Shown: positions 7,234 through 14,244 of the stretch, one piece after another
Layout: the number at the start of each line of letters is the position of its first letter
Position numbering within the stretch: the stretch's first letter is position 1
Assembly: GCA_938014915.1 (NCBI GenBank)
Contig: CALLQQ010000081.1
Span: 1-14,244, forward strand
Source of the DNA: an uncultured Clostridia bacterium
Lineage (GTDB): Bacteria > Bacillota > Clostridia > Oscillospirales > Ruminococcaceae
Length of the DNA stretch: 14,244 nt
Direction of reading: 5' to 3'
Made by a program: the position numbers and the translations under genes
Notes under the pieces: model-generated
The model's input: only the letters and a program-made list of their open reading frames with translations
Told to the model about the DNA's origin: nothing
Databases searched by the model: none

Positions 7234-7272
7234 TTCGGTCGAATTCACCACGGCTGTAACAAAATCTCAGCC
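7234..7272 (+). repeat. Imperfect repeat with foldable tail, copy B (partner at 1-48)
   Basis: Bases 7234-7255 match the first 23 bases of the window at about 20 of 22 aligned positions. GGCTG (7252-7256) pairs with CAGCC (7268-7272). The left end holds the dyad AATTCG-GT-CGAATT (7233-7246). It lies in the gap between msrAB and the promoter at 7333. The frame that opens at 7216 through this repeat is not considered coding, because the downstream gene has a much better start at 7393. Confidence 0.35.
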
Positions 7273-7332
7273 AATCTCCAGACTATAAATCCGTCTAGTT
7301 TAATCAAATTTAACATAAACAACAAAAATAAG

Positions 7333-7361
7333 TTGCATTTTTACAACAGATATGTTATAGT
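7333..7361 (+). promoter_or_regulatory. Sigma-A-type promoter for the 7393 gene
   Basis: TTGCAT (7333-7338) and TATAGT (7356-7361) are spaced by 17 bases. The predicted start lies near 7368, about 25 bases before the start codon, leaving a short leader that contains the AAAGGAGGT ribosome binding site. Confidence 0.65.
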
Positions 7362-7392
7362 TAATTATATACTTTTAAAGGAGGTAATTCAA

Positions 7393-7917
7393 ATGGCGGG
7401 ATTTATAATTTTTTTAGTTATCGTGGTGATAGTCGGTATTGGAGTTGGGCTGAATATTCTGTACACTAAGCTTGTAAGCAACAATATCTACCGAGCCAAG
7501 CAACAAGTTCTAGGTAATGTTGGTCTGGGTGCGGCCGATATAAACAAAACTCTTAATGAAACACAGGGGAGGAAGGCAACGGAAAAGTTCCTTGCTGCAA
7601 ATCCTTCATATACGGTAGAGAGCTTGAATGCACGGTTGAAAGACGTTGCCGATGCTTTAATTGCAGGTGAGCAGAGAGCGGAATTCTCGGACAAGGCAAT
7701 TGCTAAAATGAATTCCAATAGATTGCTGCCGACATTGAGGGATAAGCAATTCGTCAGGGTGACGCCAATGGGGTACTATCCTCCTCGACTTTCATCGACA
7801 GTTGTATATGCTGATCAAAGGGACGAATATCAGTTCATGTTACATCATTCAGTTGAGGGAGATGAATTTACTCTAACTAAATTCGACATAGTAAAAGGAA
7901 TGCCGAAAGGGTTTTAA
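7393..7917 (+). CDS. Single-span membrane protein of unknown function
   Basis: 174 residues. The start at 7393 is chosen because a near-perfect AAAGGAGGT (7378-7386) precedes it and a promoter lies just upstream; a longer frame from 7216 would include untranslated leader. Residues 3-24 are a strongly hydrophobic membrane span with no cleavage site visible, so the protein is probably an N-terminally anchored one. The rest is soluble: a charged, helical middle (about 50-110) and a C-terminal part (about 111-174) with a YYPPRLSS segment and predicted strands. It contains no cysteine and no motif I recognise. It sits 90 bases before the ABC pair in the same direction, so a link to that exporter is possible but not shown. 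Confidence 0.8.
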   Translation: MAGFIIFLVIVVIVGIGVGLNILYTKLVSNNIYRAKQQVLGNVGLGAADINKTLNETQGRKATEKFLAANPSYTVESLNARLKDVADALIAGEQRAEFSDKAIAKMNSNRLLPTLRDKQFVRVTPMGYYPPRLSSTVVYADQRDEYQFMLHHSVEGDEFTLTKFDIVKGMPKGF

Positions 7918-7951
7918 TTAGCACTTCATTTAAAAAGAGTTCATACAATAT

Positions 7952-7978
7952 GCCTTAGTAATATATAATTACTGAGGC
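7952..7978 (+). promoter_or_regulatory. Hairpin between the membrane protein gene and the ABC pair
   Basis: GCCTTAGTAAT (7952-7962) pairs with ATTACTGAGGC (7968-7978), 11 bp with one G-T pair and a 5-base loop. No T-run follows, so it is a poor terminator. It could be an RNA-processing or stability element, or a partial terminator that sets the level of the downstream transporter. No clear separate promoter is seen in this 90-base gap. Confidence 0.45.
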
Positions 7979-8007
7979 TGTAATCTACCAAAAAACGGAG
8001 TGAACAT

Positions 8008-9879
8008 ATGACGAAAAAGAAATTAACACAGGACGATCCCAACAAAAGAGAATATTCATCTATTTGTAATATGATATTCGTCTTAAAAAAGGCACTATAT
8101 CACGATAAGACATTAATAGCATTTATCTTGGCTACATCTGTTTTAGCGGCGATACAACCTTTTATTATTAATGTTACGAGTAAATTTGTGATCGACCAAA
8201 TCACGAAAGAAGTTGATGAAAGTCGGCTACTACTCATCATTGGTATTGCCGCATCAACTTTACTCATCACAACTGTAAGCCTAGTATTTGCTAGAAGCCG
8301 CTCATGGTGGAGGTTCACATATGTGCGCATGAAAATCCTCACTGAATTAATGGGGAAATCACTCCGCATGGATTATCAGTTCTTAGAAGATCCTAAGATG
8401 CTCGACCGACATCAAAAGGCAAAAAGTGCTGGAAACAGTGATTCCTCAGGTCTTCAGGGTATACTTCTATCGGCACAGAATGTTCTTACTAGCATTATAA
8501 AATTAGTCGCAGCCTCAGCAATACTTTTTACGCTGAGCCCGTGGGTAATTCTTATTATGCTAGCACTCGCATTGCTAAATTTCCTAGTAGTAGATAGAAC
8601 TAAAAAAATAGATAAAGAACTAGTTTGGGATGTGCTTGCCCCCTATTGGAGGAAGTCCTATTACATGGAGAGTACAACATCGGACTTTGAGATAGCCAAA
8701 GATATTCGTATGTTCTCAATGGGAAAGTGGCTAATGCAGAAATTAGCAGAAATCCACGGATTCATGCATGATAAAATTGTTAAATCGAAAAAGCTATGGA
8801 TAAGGGCGCACACGACAAATCATTTCATTTTTCTAATTCAACAGGGAATTCTATACGCATGGCTCATTTATGGCGTGCTATATCGTGATGTAACTATCGG
8901 GAACTTCACATTATATTTAGGGACTGTGACCGTATTCTATGGTACATTGACCGATTCGTTAAATAATATTGCAGATATAAGGAATCAATCTCGGGAGGTT
9001 AATGACTTCCGTACTTTTATGGAATACCCTGAACCGTATGCTGATATTAAGACAATACCTATCCCCGTTGCGGATACATATGAATTCAAGTTCGAAGATG
9101 TTTCCTTTCGCTATATTAATGCTGATAAATTCGCATTAAAGGGGCTGAATCTAACTGTAAAAGCTGGGCAGAGATTGGCGGTTGTCGGGCTGAATGGCGC
9201 TGGGAAAACGACTTTTATTAAGCTCTTATGCGGACTATATCGCCCAACACAGGGGAGGATTCTCCTTAACGGCATCGATATAAATAACTTCGATAGGGTG
9301 GAGTATTTTAAGCTATTTTCGCCCGTATTCCAAGACATTAATCTTTTTGCATTTACCGTTGCGGAGAATATTTCATTGCGATCCGCATTGCAAACCGTAA
9401 TGGAAACTAATGATAAGACCGATGACGACTTAGTATATGAATCGTTGCAGCTTGCTGGAATAGCTGATAAAATTGATAGCTTGCCTAAAGGGATAAAATC
9501 ACAAGTGTTAAAGGTCCTACATGAGGACGGTGTGGACTTCTCCGGTGGCGAAAGGCAGAAACTCGCATTAGCACGGGCGCTATATAAGAATGCGCCGATC
9601 GTCATACTTGATGAGCCAACATCGGCGCTGGATGCGCTGGCTGAATACAAGTTATATCAGGATTTTGATAAGCTAATTTCTAATAAAACTGCCGTATATA
9701 TATCGCACCGCCTATCATCGACACGGTTTTGCGATAATATTGCAATGTTCGGTGATGGCGAATTAATCGAGTATGGAACGCATTATGACTTGATGCAGAG
9801 TGACGGACCGTACAGCGATATGTTTGCAGTGCAATCACAATATTATAAAGACGGTAAGGAGGCGAAAGTTAATGCGTAA
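8008..9879 (+). CDS. ABC half-transporter, exporter type (first of a pair)
   Basis: A 623-residue fused permease-ATPase of the ABC exporter type. The N-terminal half has hydrophobic spans near 35-58, 73-95, 155-195 and 272-315, fitting a six-span membrane domain. The ATPase domain (about 358-615) has Walker A GLNGAGKTT (394-402), Q-loop Gln442, signature FSGGE (511-515), Walker B IVILDE with catalytic Glu536 and H-loop His567, so it appears active. There is no N-terminal peptidase domain, which argues against a bacteriocin processing-exporter. GGAG lies 8 bases before the ATG. It overlaps the next half-transporter gene by 8 bases, and the two products probably form a heterodimer. The substrate is unknown; a drug, lipid or peptide is possible. 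Confidence 0.92.
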   Translation: MTKKKLTQDDPNKREYSSICNMIFVLKKALYHDKTLIAFILATSVLAAIQPFIINVTSKFVIDQITKEVDESRLLLIIGIAASTLLITTVSLVFARSRSWWRFTYVRMKILTELMGKSLRMDYQFLEDPKMLDRHQKAKSAGNSDSSGLQGILLSAQNVLTSIIKLVAASAILFTLSPWVILIMLALALLNFLVVDRTKKIDKELVWDVLAPYWRKSYYMESTTSDFEIAKDIRMFSMGKWLMQKLAEIHGFMHDKIVKSKKLWIRAHTTNHFIFLIQQGILYAWLIYGVLYRDVTIGNFTLYLGTVTVFYGTLTDSLNNIADIRNQSREVNDFRTFMEYPEPYADIKTIPIPVADTYEFKFEDVSFRYINADKFALKGLNLTVKAGQRLAVVGLNGAGKTTFIKLLCGLYRPTQGRILLNGIDINNFDRVEYFKLFSPVFQDINLFAFTVAENISLRSALQTVMETNDKTDDDLVYESLQLAGIADKIDSLPKGIKSQVLKVLHEDGVDFSGGERQKLALARALYKNAPIVILDEPTSALDALAEYKLYQDFDKLISNKTAVYISHRLSSTRFCDNIAMFGDGELIEYGTHYDLMQSDGPYSDMFAVQSQYYKDGKEAKVNA

Positions 9880-11692
9880 AAAGACCTCCACAAAAGGAAA
9901 AGATAAAAGGAAAGACATATCAATAACATTAAAAACAATAAGCTGTTTATTTAAAATAGCATGGCAACATAAACCCTCAATATTTATAATATATGCGATT
10001 AACATTATTGTTGTAGCGATAAAACCGTTCATCAATATTGTTTTTACTAAGCTTATAATTGATGAGTTGCTTGGCGGGAAAAGCATAGAGAAAATCATTT
10101 TATATGTTGCGATAACTGTCGGCGGTAATGCTCTTGTTAATATGATAGAGAATTTACTAAATGAATTAAAGGGCATCAATGCCGATTCGATGGATAAACT
10201 TCTTTCAAGGCTAATTTCGCAGAAGGCATTGTCGATGGACTTCGAGAATACGGAGAATAAGCAGGTGCTTGATCAACTGGAAAAGGCAAAGACGGGCATT
10301 TCAGGGTATTCTGGCGGCATTGATGGAATTGCAAGCTCCGTGTCGATGATTATTCAGAATGTGTTAATCCTCTTAGGAGCAGGGGTTCTAATTATAATTA
10401 GATTCCCCATACTGCTGATAATTCTTGTTGTATCACTAATGATAAGGACTTTTTTACAATCTAAAAATAATGCCATTGAGATAGAGTTCTTTAAGAAATT
10501 ATCCCATATTAACCGTGCATTCGGCTATTATTTCTGGGAGCTTGATAACTTTAAATTCGCCAAAGATGTCCGCCTATATAGCGCCGATGATGTCATAATC
10601 GATAAGGCGGATTCGCATCTTCTTACTATGACAGATTGGTGGCGGGAGATGGCGGAACAAGGATCAAAGTATAATGCCGCTTCCGGAATTACGGATAGTA
10701 TTCGTGATGGGTTAGTGTATCTAGTTCTAGGGCTGAATGCACTCAGGAAGATAATATCCATCGGTGATTTCTCAATGTATTTGATAGCAACAAACACACT
10801 CAATTCAAGTATGGGTGATATAACCTTTGGAATGCAGGATATTGTTAAGCGATGCCATTATGCGTATGAATTTGTGAAATTCATGGAATATCCTTCTGCT
10901 ATGGAGAACGGGGACAAAACGCTACAAGTCAAGGAAAAGCATACAATCGAGTTCCGCAATGTTTCGTTCCGCTATCCCAGAACTGAAAATTATGTATTGA
11001 AGAATCTTTCACTCAAGATACATTCTGGTGAGCGGCTGTCCGTTGTCGGGCTCAATGGAGCAGGCAAAACGACTTTCATCAAATTGCTATGCCGATTATA
11101 CGATGTTAGTGATGGCGAGATTCTGCTTGATGGAATAAATATAAAGGAATACGATACCAACGAATATAGGAAGATGTTCTCAGTCGTATTCCAAGATTTT
11201 AAGCTGCTTGCATTCACGGTAAAGGAGAATATCGCACTTGATGAGGCACAGAATGTGCCCGATGAAGAAGTGATGGAACTGCTGAAACTCACGGGAATGT
11301 CGGACGCAATTGCTTCACTAGATAAGGGGCTGAATACCCCCACATTCAAGACCTATGACGAGGGCGGAACGGAATTCTCCGGTGGCGAACAGCAGAAAAT
11401 CGCCATTACGAGGGCGCTATATAAAGATTCGCCAGTTGTAATCCTTGATGAGCCGACGGCGGCGCTTGACCCCGTTGCCGAATATGAGATATACCGCCAT
11501 TTCGATACTTTAATCGGCGACAAGACTGCAATTTACATATCGCATCGCCTATCGTCATGTAAATTCTCCGATAGAATTGCCGTCTTTTCAGATGGGGCAA
11601 TTGCAGAATACGGAACGCATGACGAGCTTGTATCACATAAAGATGGTATCTATGCCGAGATGTTCGGCGCACAATCGCAGTATTATGTTTAG
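9872..11692 (+). CDS. ABC half-transporter, exporter type (second of a pair)
   Basis: 606 residues from ATG 9872. AAGGAGG (9856-9862) at 9-base spacing supports this start over the in-frame upstream one at 9800. The basic N-terminus MRKKTSTKGKDKRKD is followed by an exporter membrane domain with spans near 34-58, 67-88, 150-188 and 270-305. The ATPase domain has Walker A GLNGAGKTT (393-401), Gln441, signature FSGGE (502-506), Walker B with Glu527 and His558. Both partners therefore keep canonical catalytic residues, unlike many heterodimeric exporters with one degenerate site. The two proteins align along their length and end similarly (VQSQYY and AQSQYY), suggesting an old tandem duplication. 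The overlap of 8 bases implies coupled translation. Confidence 0.92.
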   Translation: MRKKTSTKGKDKRKDISITLKTISCLFKIAWQHKPSIFIIYAINIIVVAIKPFINIVFTKLIIDELLGGKSIEKIILYVAITVGGNALVNMIENLLNELKGINADSMDKLLSRLISQKALSMDFENTENKQVLDQLEKAKTGISGYSGGIDGIASSVSMIIQNVLILLGAGVLIIIRFPILLIILVVSLMIRTFLQSKNNAIEIEFFKKLSHINRAFGYYFWELDNFKFAKDVRLYSADDVIIDKADSHLLTMTDWWREMAEQGSKYNAASGITDSIRDGLVYLVLGLNALRKIISIGDFSMYLIATNTLNSSMGDITFGMQDIVKRCHYAYEFVKFMEYPSAMENGDKTLQVKEKHTIEFRNVSFRYPRTENYVLKNLSLKIHSGERLSVVGLNGAGKTTFIKLLCRLYDVSDGEILLDGINIKEYDTNEYRKMFSVVFQDFKLLAFTVKENIALDEAQNVPDEEVMELLKLTGMSDAIASLDKGLNTPTFKTYDEGGTEFSGGEQQKIAITRALYKDSPVVILDEPTAALDPVAEYEIYRHFDTLIGDKTAIYISHRLSSCKFSDRIAVFSDGAIAEYGTHDELVSHKDGIYAEMFGAQSQYYV

Positions 11693-11712
11693 TGAAAGTA
11701 ACTAAAATTTAA

Positions 11713-11741
11713 TTGACTACCTCCCCTATTTATGCTAATGT
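11713..11741 (+). promoter_or_regulatory. Promoter for the GH1 gene
   Basis: TTGACT (11713-11718) and TAATGT (11736-11741) with 17-base spacing, about 105 bases upstream of the start codon. An alternative 17-spaced pair, TTGTAA with TTATCT, lies slightly downstream. This makes the GH1 gene at least partly independent of the ABC genes. Confidence 0.5.
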
Positions 11742-11804
11742 TAAGTTGTAATATATCGTGACAATTCATTATCTTAGCGACGCAAATTAAGATTTATGCT
11801 AAGA
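11728..11804 (+). repeat. Repeat pair and dyad in the GH1 leader
   Basis: ATTTATGCTAA occurs at 11728-11738, overlapping the -10 region, and again at 11792-11802. The second copy is also the right arm of TCTTAGC (11772-11778) with GCTAAGA (11798-11804). Such an arrangement could be an operator for a sugar-responsive regulator, or part of a leader hairpin. No known operator consensus is recognised. Confidence 0.3.
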
Positions 11805-11846
11805 CCGACACAAGAACACAACATACATTATATAAGGAGGATAACT

Positions 11847-13196
11847 ATGGCATTTAAAAAAGATTTCATGTGGGGAGCGGCATCGGCAGCATATCAAATT
11901 GAGGGTGCATATAATGAAGATGGTAAAGGTCTTGGCATATGGGATGCGTACACTCAGGAGAATGATGGACGAGTTAAACATGGTGAGAATGGTAATATTG
12001 CCTGCGACCACTATCATAGGTATAAAGAAGATGTTGCCCTGATGAAAAGCATGGGAATTAAAAACTACCGATTTTCAATTAGCTGGCCTAGAGTTATGCC
12101 AAATGGAATTGGTGAAGTTAACGAAAAGGGACTGGAATTCTACTCTAATCTAGTTGATGAATTGATTGCTAATGGGATTGAGCCGCTAGTGACATTATTC
12201 CATTGGAATTACCCGTATGAACTACATCTAAAAGGCGGTTGGCTAAGTAGTGATTCATCGGATTGGTTTGCTGAATATGTGAAAGTAGTCGTCGATCGCC
12301 TTTCCGATAGAGTGAAGTACTGGATAACGCTGAACGAACCGCAAGTTTTCATCGGTCCGGGCTACCAATTCGGGAATTTAGCACCATTCGAGAAGCGCAA
12401 TACGGCAGAAATTATTCGCATGTCGCACAATGTGCTTTTATCGCATGGTAAAGCGGTGAAGGTAATCAGAGAAAATGCAAAGATAGAGCCTAAAATCGGC
12501 TTTGCTCCAGTTACGCCATGCGTCACACCGAGGGGCGATTCCCCGGAGGATATCGAACAGGCACGTAAGGAAAGTTTCGATATGGATGAGGGCGGCTTTG
12601 TATTCAGCACAATTTGGTGGGCGGATCCGATTTTGCTAGGGGAGTATCCGAAAAAGGCATACGAGATTTTTGCAGATAAGATGCCGAACATTAAAGACGG
12701 GGATATGGAGATTATCTCCCAGCCGCTGGATTTTTACGGTATGAATATTTATGGCAGCGCATCGGGCAAGATGATTGGCAACTATCCCGATAATGAATAC
12801 ATCGGTTGCCCTAGAACGCAAATGGGTTGGCCGATAACACCGCAGGCGCTATATTGGTCGCCAAAATTCCTATATGAGAGGTACAAACTCCCAATACTCA
12901 TTACCGAGAATGGCATGGCAAATGATGATTGGGTGCATATTGACGGGAAAGTTCACGATTATCAGAGAATCGACTATTGCCACCGTTACCTAAGAGAATT
13001 TAAAAGAGCGGCGGCAGATGGCGTTGATTTAATGGGATATATGTACTGGTCTATAATGGATAATTTTGAATGGGCGGAAGGTTACGACAAGCGATTCGGA
13101 TTGATCCATGTTGATTATAGAACTCAAAAGAGAACGATTAAAGAATCGGGATATTGGTATAAAGAAGTAATGCGCACTAATGGGGAAAATTTATAA
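11847..13196 (+). CDS. Glycoside hydrolase family 1 beta-glucosidase
   Basis: A 449-residue cytoplasmic retaining beta-glycosidase of the usual GH1 length. The start at 11847 is fixed by AAGGAGG (11834-11840) at 6-base spacing; 17 extra in-frame codons upstream are not needed. The N-terminal signature FMWGAASAAYQIEG (7-20) is present, the acid/base Glu164 lies in TLNEP and the nucleophile Glu354 in ITENG. His119-Trp120 and NFEWAEGYDKRFG (406-418) line the sugar site. The EWAEGY motif is that of plain beta-glucosidases rather than 6-phospho-beta-glycosidases, whose phosphate-binding residues are not seen. It probably hydrolyses imported cellobiose or other beta-glucosides. No signal peptide is present. 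It is followed by a membrane protein gene 31 bases downstream, in the same transcript. Confidence 0.95.
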   Translation: MAFKKDFMWGAASAAYQIEGAYNEDGKGLGIWDAYTQENDGRVKHGENGNIACDHYHRYKEDVALMKSMGIKNYRFSISWPRVMPNGIGEVNEKGLEFYSNLVDELIANGIEPLVTLFHWNYPYELHLKGGWLSSDSSDWFAEYVKVVVDRLSDRVKYWITLNEPQVFIGPGYQFGNLAPFEKRNTAEIIRMSHNVLLSHGKAVKVIRENAKIEPKIGFAPVTPCVTPRGDSPEDIEQARKESFDMDEGGFVFSTIWWADPILLGEYPKKAYEIFADKMPNIKDGDMEIISQPLDFYGMNIYGSASGKMIGNYPDNEYIGCPRTQMGWPITPQALYWSPKFLYERYKLPILITENGMANDDWVHIDGKVHDYQRIDYCHRYLREFKRAAADGVDLMGYMYWSIMDNFEWAEGYDKRFGLIHVDYRTQKRTIKESGYWYKEVMRTNGENL

Positions 13197-13227
13197 TATT
13201 CGTCCTACGATAATAATGGAGGCTAGT

Positions 13228-13788
13228 ATGAGCAACATTTTCATAGGGTTAATTCTTGCGTTATTTAATTTGAATATAGATATAGGCAGTACCAGAATCG
13301 GGCTTTTACCAAGCTTTATAGGGTACTACCTCATTCTAAAAGGGCTCATTGAAATGCAGGATGTCAGCGAAGAATTTAAGAAGTTAATTCCATTAGCGTG
13401 GATAGCGATAATCTACTCTCTAGCATTATATATTACCGATTTGTTCGGGGTATTTGCCGATATTGAGCAGATAACTTTCTTACTATCGATTATATCCATA
13501 GCATTTTCATTAACTATTTCATATGGGATTGTATCGGGAGTAAGAGAAACAGGGCAAAAGAATCAAGTCCTTCTAGATGGAAGAAGGCTAATGACATCAT
13601 GGAATTCAGTTATGATAGTTTCGATTTTATCGATATTTTCCGCATTCATGCCGTTGCTCGTGATAGTGGTGATTATCGCAGATTTGGTCGCTAAAACCAT
13701 CTTTATAATCAGATTTAGAGGGTCGAAAGATCTTTACTACAAATTTGTCTATTCAATACCCGACAACGACGATGATACGGCGATTTAA
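13228..13788 (+). CDS. Multi-span membrane protein of unknown function
   Basis: 186 residues, with GGAGG (13218-13222) 5 bases before the ATG at 13228. An ATG at 13216 and a frame start at 13180, which would overlap the GH1 gene, are less likely. About five hydrophobic segments are visible: near 2-14, 25-42, 53-75, 81-104 and 128-161. The second contains GLLPSFIGYYLILKGL, a pattern common in uncharacterised Bacillota membrane proteins. The tail PDNDDDTAI is acidic. It has no catalytic or transporter motif I know. It lies 31 bases after GH1 and before a strong terminator, so it is the last gene of that transcript; a shared role is not shown. Confidence 0.85.
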   Translation: MSNIFIGLILALFNLNIDIGSTRIGLLPSFIGYYLILKGLIEMQDVSEEFKKLIPLAWIAIIYSLALYITDLFGVFADIEQITFLLSIISIAFSLTISYGIVSGVRETGQKNQVLLDGRRLMTSWNSVMIVSILSIFSAFMPLLVIVVIIADLVAKTIFIIRFRGSKDLYYKFVYSIPDNDDDTAI

Positions 13789-13816
13789 ATTCAATACTTT
13801 ACGAAAGACTCATATT

Positions 13817-13855
13817 ATTAGGCACTAGAGAGTGAATCTCTAGTGCCTAATTTCT
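13817..13855 (+). terminator. Rho-independent terminator after the GH1 transcript
   Basis: TTAGGCACTAGAGA (13818-13831) pairs perfectly with TCTCTAGTGCCTAA (13837-13850), extendable to 15 bp with A13817-T13851, around the 5-base loop GTGAA. The T tract after it is short (TTTCT), but the stem is very stable. It is nearly symmetric, and with the A-rich left flank it might also work from the minus strand. Confidence 0.85.
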
Positions 13856-14029
13856 ATGTAAAATAACCTTAACAAATATAATGTGTTAAATTAAGTAAGT
13901 TAGGTTAAAGGAAGTTAAATGGAAATAAGTTAAGTAATAATATCATAACTACTAGAGATCCGATGTATAATGCATGACTATTTGTTCAAGTGATATAAAG
14001 TGTAGGCAAATAATTCTATATATGTTACA

Positions 14030-14058
14030 TTGATTTCAACTTCATATTATACTATAAT
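14030..14058 (+). promoter_or_regulatory. Strong sigma-A-type promoter for the right-edge gene
   Basis: TTGATT (14030-14035) and a perfect TATAAT (14053-14058) with 17-base spacing. A transcript from about 14065 would have a leader of roughly 130 bases before the ATG at 14195. Confidence 0.75.
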
Positions 14059-14132
14059 GGAATTAATAGCTAAAAATACAGATGTACTAAAAAACAAGTT
14101 ACCCATCATTATATAAAACGTCCGAATTAAGA

Positions 14133-14168
14133 TTTAAAAACGGTGTATTCAAAAACGCCGTTATTAAA
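14133..14168 (+). repeat. Inverted repeat in the leader of the right-edge gene
   Basis: TTTAAAAACGG (14133-14143) pairs with CCGTTATTAAA (14158-14168) at 10 of 11 positions around a 14-base loop. It lies 14 bases before the ribosome binding site, where a hairpin could affect translation or RNA stability. No T-run follows. Confidence 0.4.
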
Positions 14169-14194
14169 TAAATTAAAAGAAGAGGGGTATTAAA

Positions 14195-14244
14195 ATGAGA
14201 AGGAGAAAGATTTTGTCAATGGTGCTTGCCATGGCATTAATCAT
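14195..14244 (+). CDS. Start of a secreted protein or lipoprotein (cut by window edge)
   Basis: ATG at 14195 follows GAGGGG (14182-14187) and a strong promoter. Only 16 complete codons are visible: MRRRKILSMVLAMALI. The basic head and hydrophobic stretch are typical of a signal peptide. A lipobox, if any, lies outside the window. Next to a GH1 gene a sugar-binding lipoprotein is a reasonable guess, but nothing here proves it. Confidence 0.65.
   Translation, partial: MRRRKILSMVLAMALI

Larger units (their letters stand above)
13856..14194 (+). other. Intergenic leader region before the right-edge gene
   Basis: About 340 bases of very AT-rich DNA with no supported gene. It contains repetitive TTAAGTAAGTTAGGTTAA-type stretches near 13890-13935, one strong promoter at 14030-14058, an inverted repeat at 14133-14168 and a ribosome binding site near 14182. 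Confidence 0.5.

Noticed and set aside
7216..7392. N-terminal extension of the 174-residue membrane protein
   Set aside because: The promoter and AAAGGAGGT site lie downstream of the 7216 ATG, so the extension would be untranslated.
9111..9650. Minus-strand ORF of 179 codons
   Set aside because: It is antisense to the conserved ATPase domain of the first ABC gene; a matching shadow occurs antisense to the second, as expected from codon structure.

Overview
The window is about 14.2 kb of moderately AT-rich bacterial DNA that looks like a Bacillota (Firmicutes, Clostridia-like) chromosome. The evidence is strong AGGAGG-type ribosome binding sites, TTGNNN-17-TATAAT promoters, short intergenic gaps, an MsrA-MsrB fusion, a GH1 beta-glucosidase and a pair of ABC half-exporters. 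The species cannot be named from the sequence.

Left part, minus strand (220-5442): a two-gene operon read right to left. The first gene is a 1046-residue protein with an N-terminal reverse transcriptase domain (YVDD box) and a C-terminal nitrilase-like domain with an apparently complete Glu-Lys-Cys triad. This architecture is that of the UG1-group RT known as defence-associated reverse transcriptase type 1 (DRT1), an anti-phage system. The second gene follows within 9 bases or less and encodes a full-length RecQ helicase with an extra C-terminal Myb/SANT-like module. This pairing is the most interesting content of the window. The operon is bounded on both sides by non-coding DNA carrying a 14-base perfect direct repeat, and its AT content in sampled lines is higher than that of the right-hand genes. 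Both points would fit an acquired defence cassette but do not prove it.

Middle (5443-7392): a 746-base gap with a good plus-strand promoter, a possible 34-codon ORF and a foldable leader, then msrAB for repair of oxidised methionine. A further 256-base gap holds a sequence that resembles the first 48 bases of the window, and a clear promoter.

Right part, plus strand (7393-13788): a small single-span membrane protein of unknown function; two overlapping ABC half-transporter genes that probably form a heterodimeric exporter; a GH1 beta-glycosidase with its own promoter; and a multi-span membrane protein that shares the GH1 transcript. A 15-bp hairpin terminator ends this block. After a 340-base leader region with a strong promoter, the first 16 codons of a secreted protein or lipoprotein begin at the right edge.

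Functional reading: the right half looks like ordinary core or accessory metabolism and export. The left half looks like a phage-defence locus. No tRNA, rRNA, CRISPR array, transposase or integrase gene could be supported.
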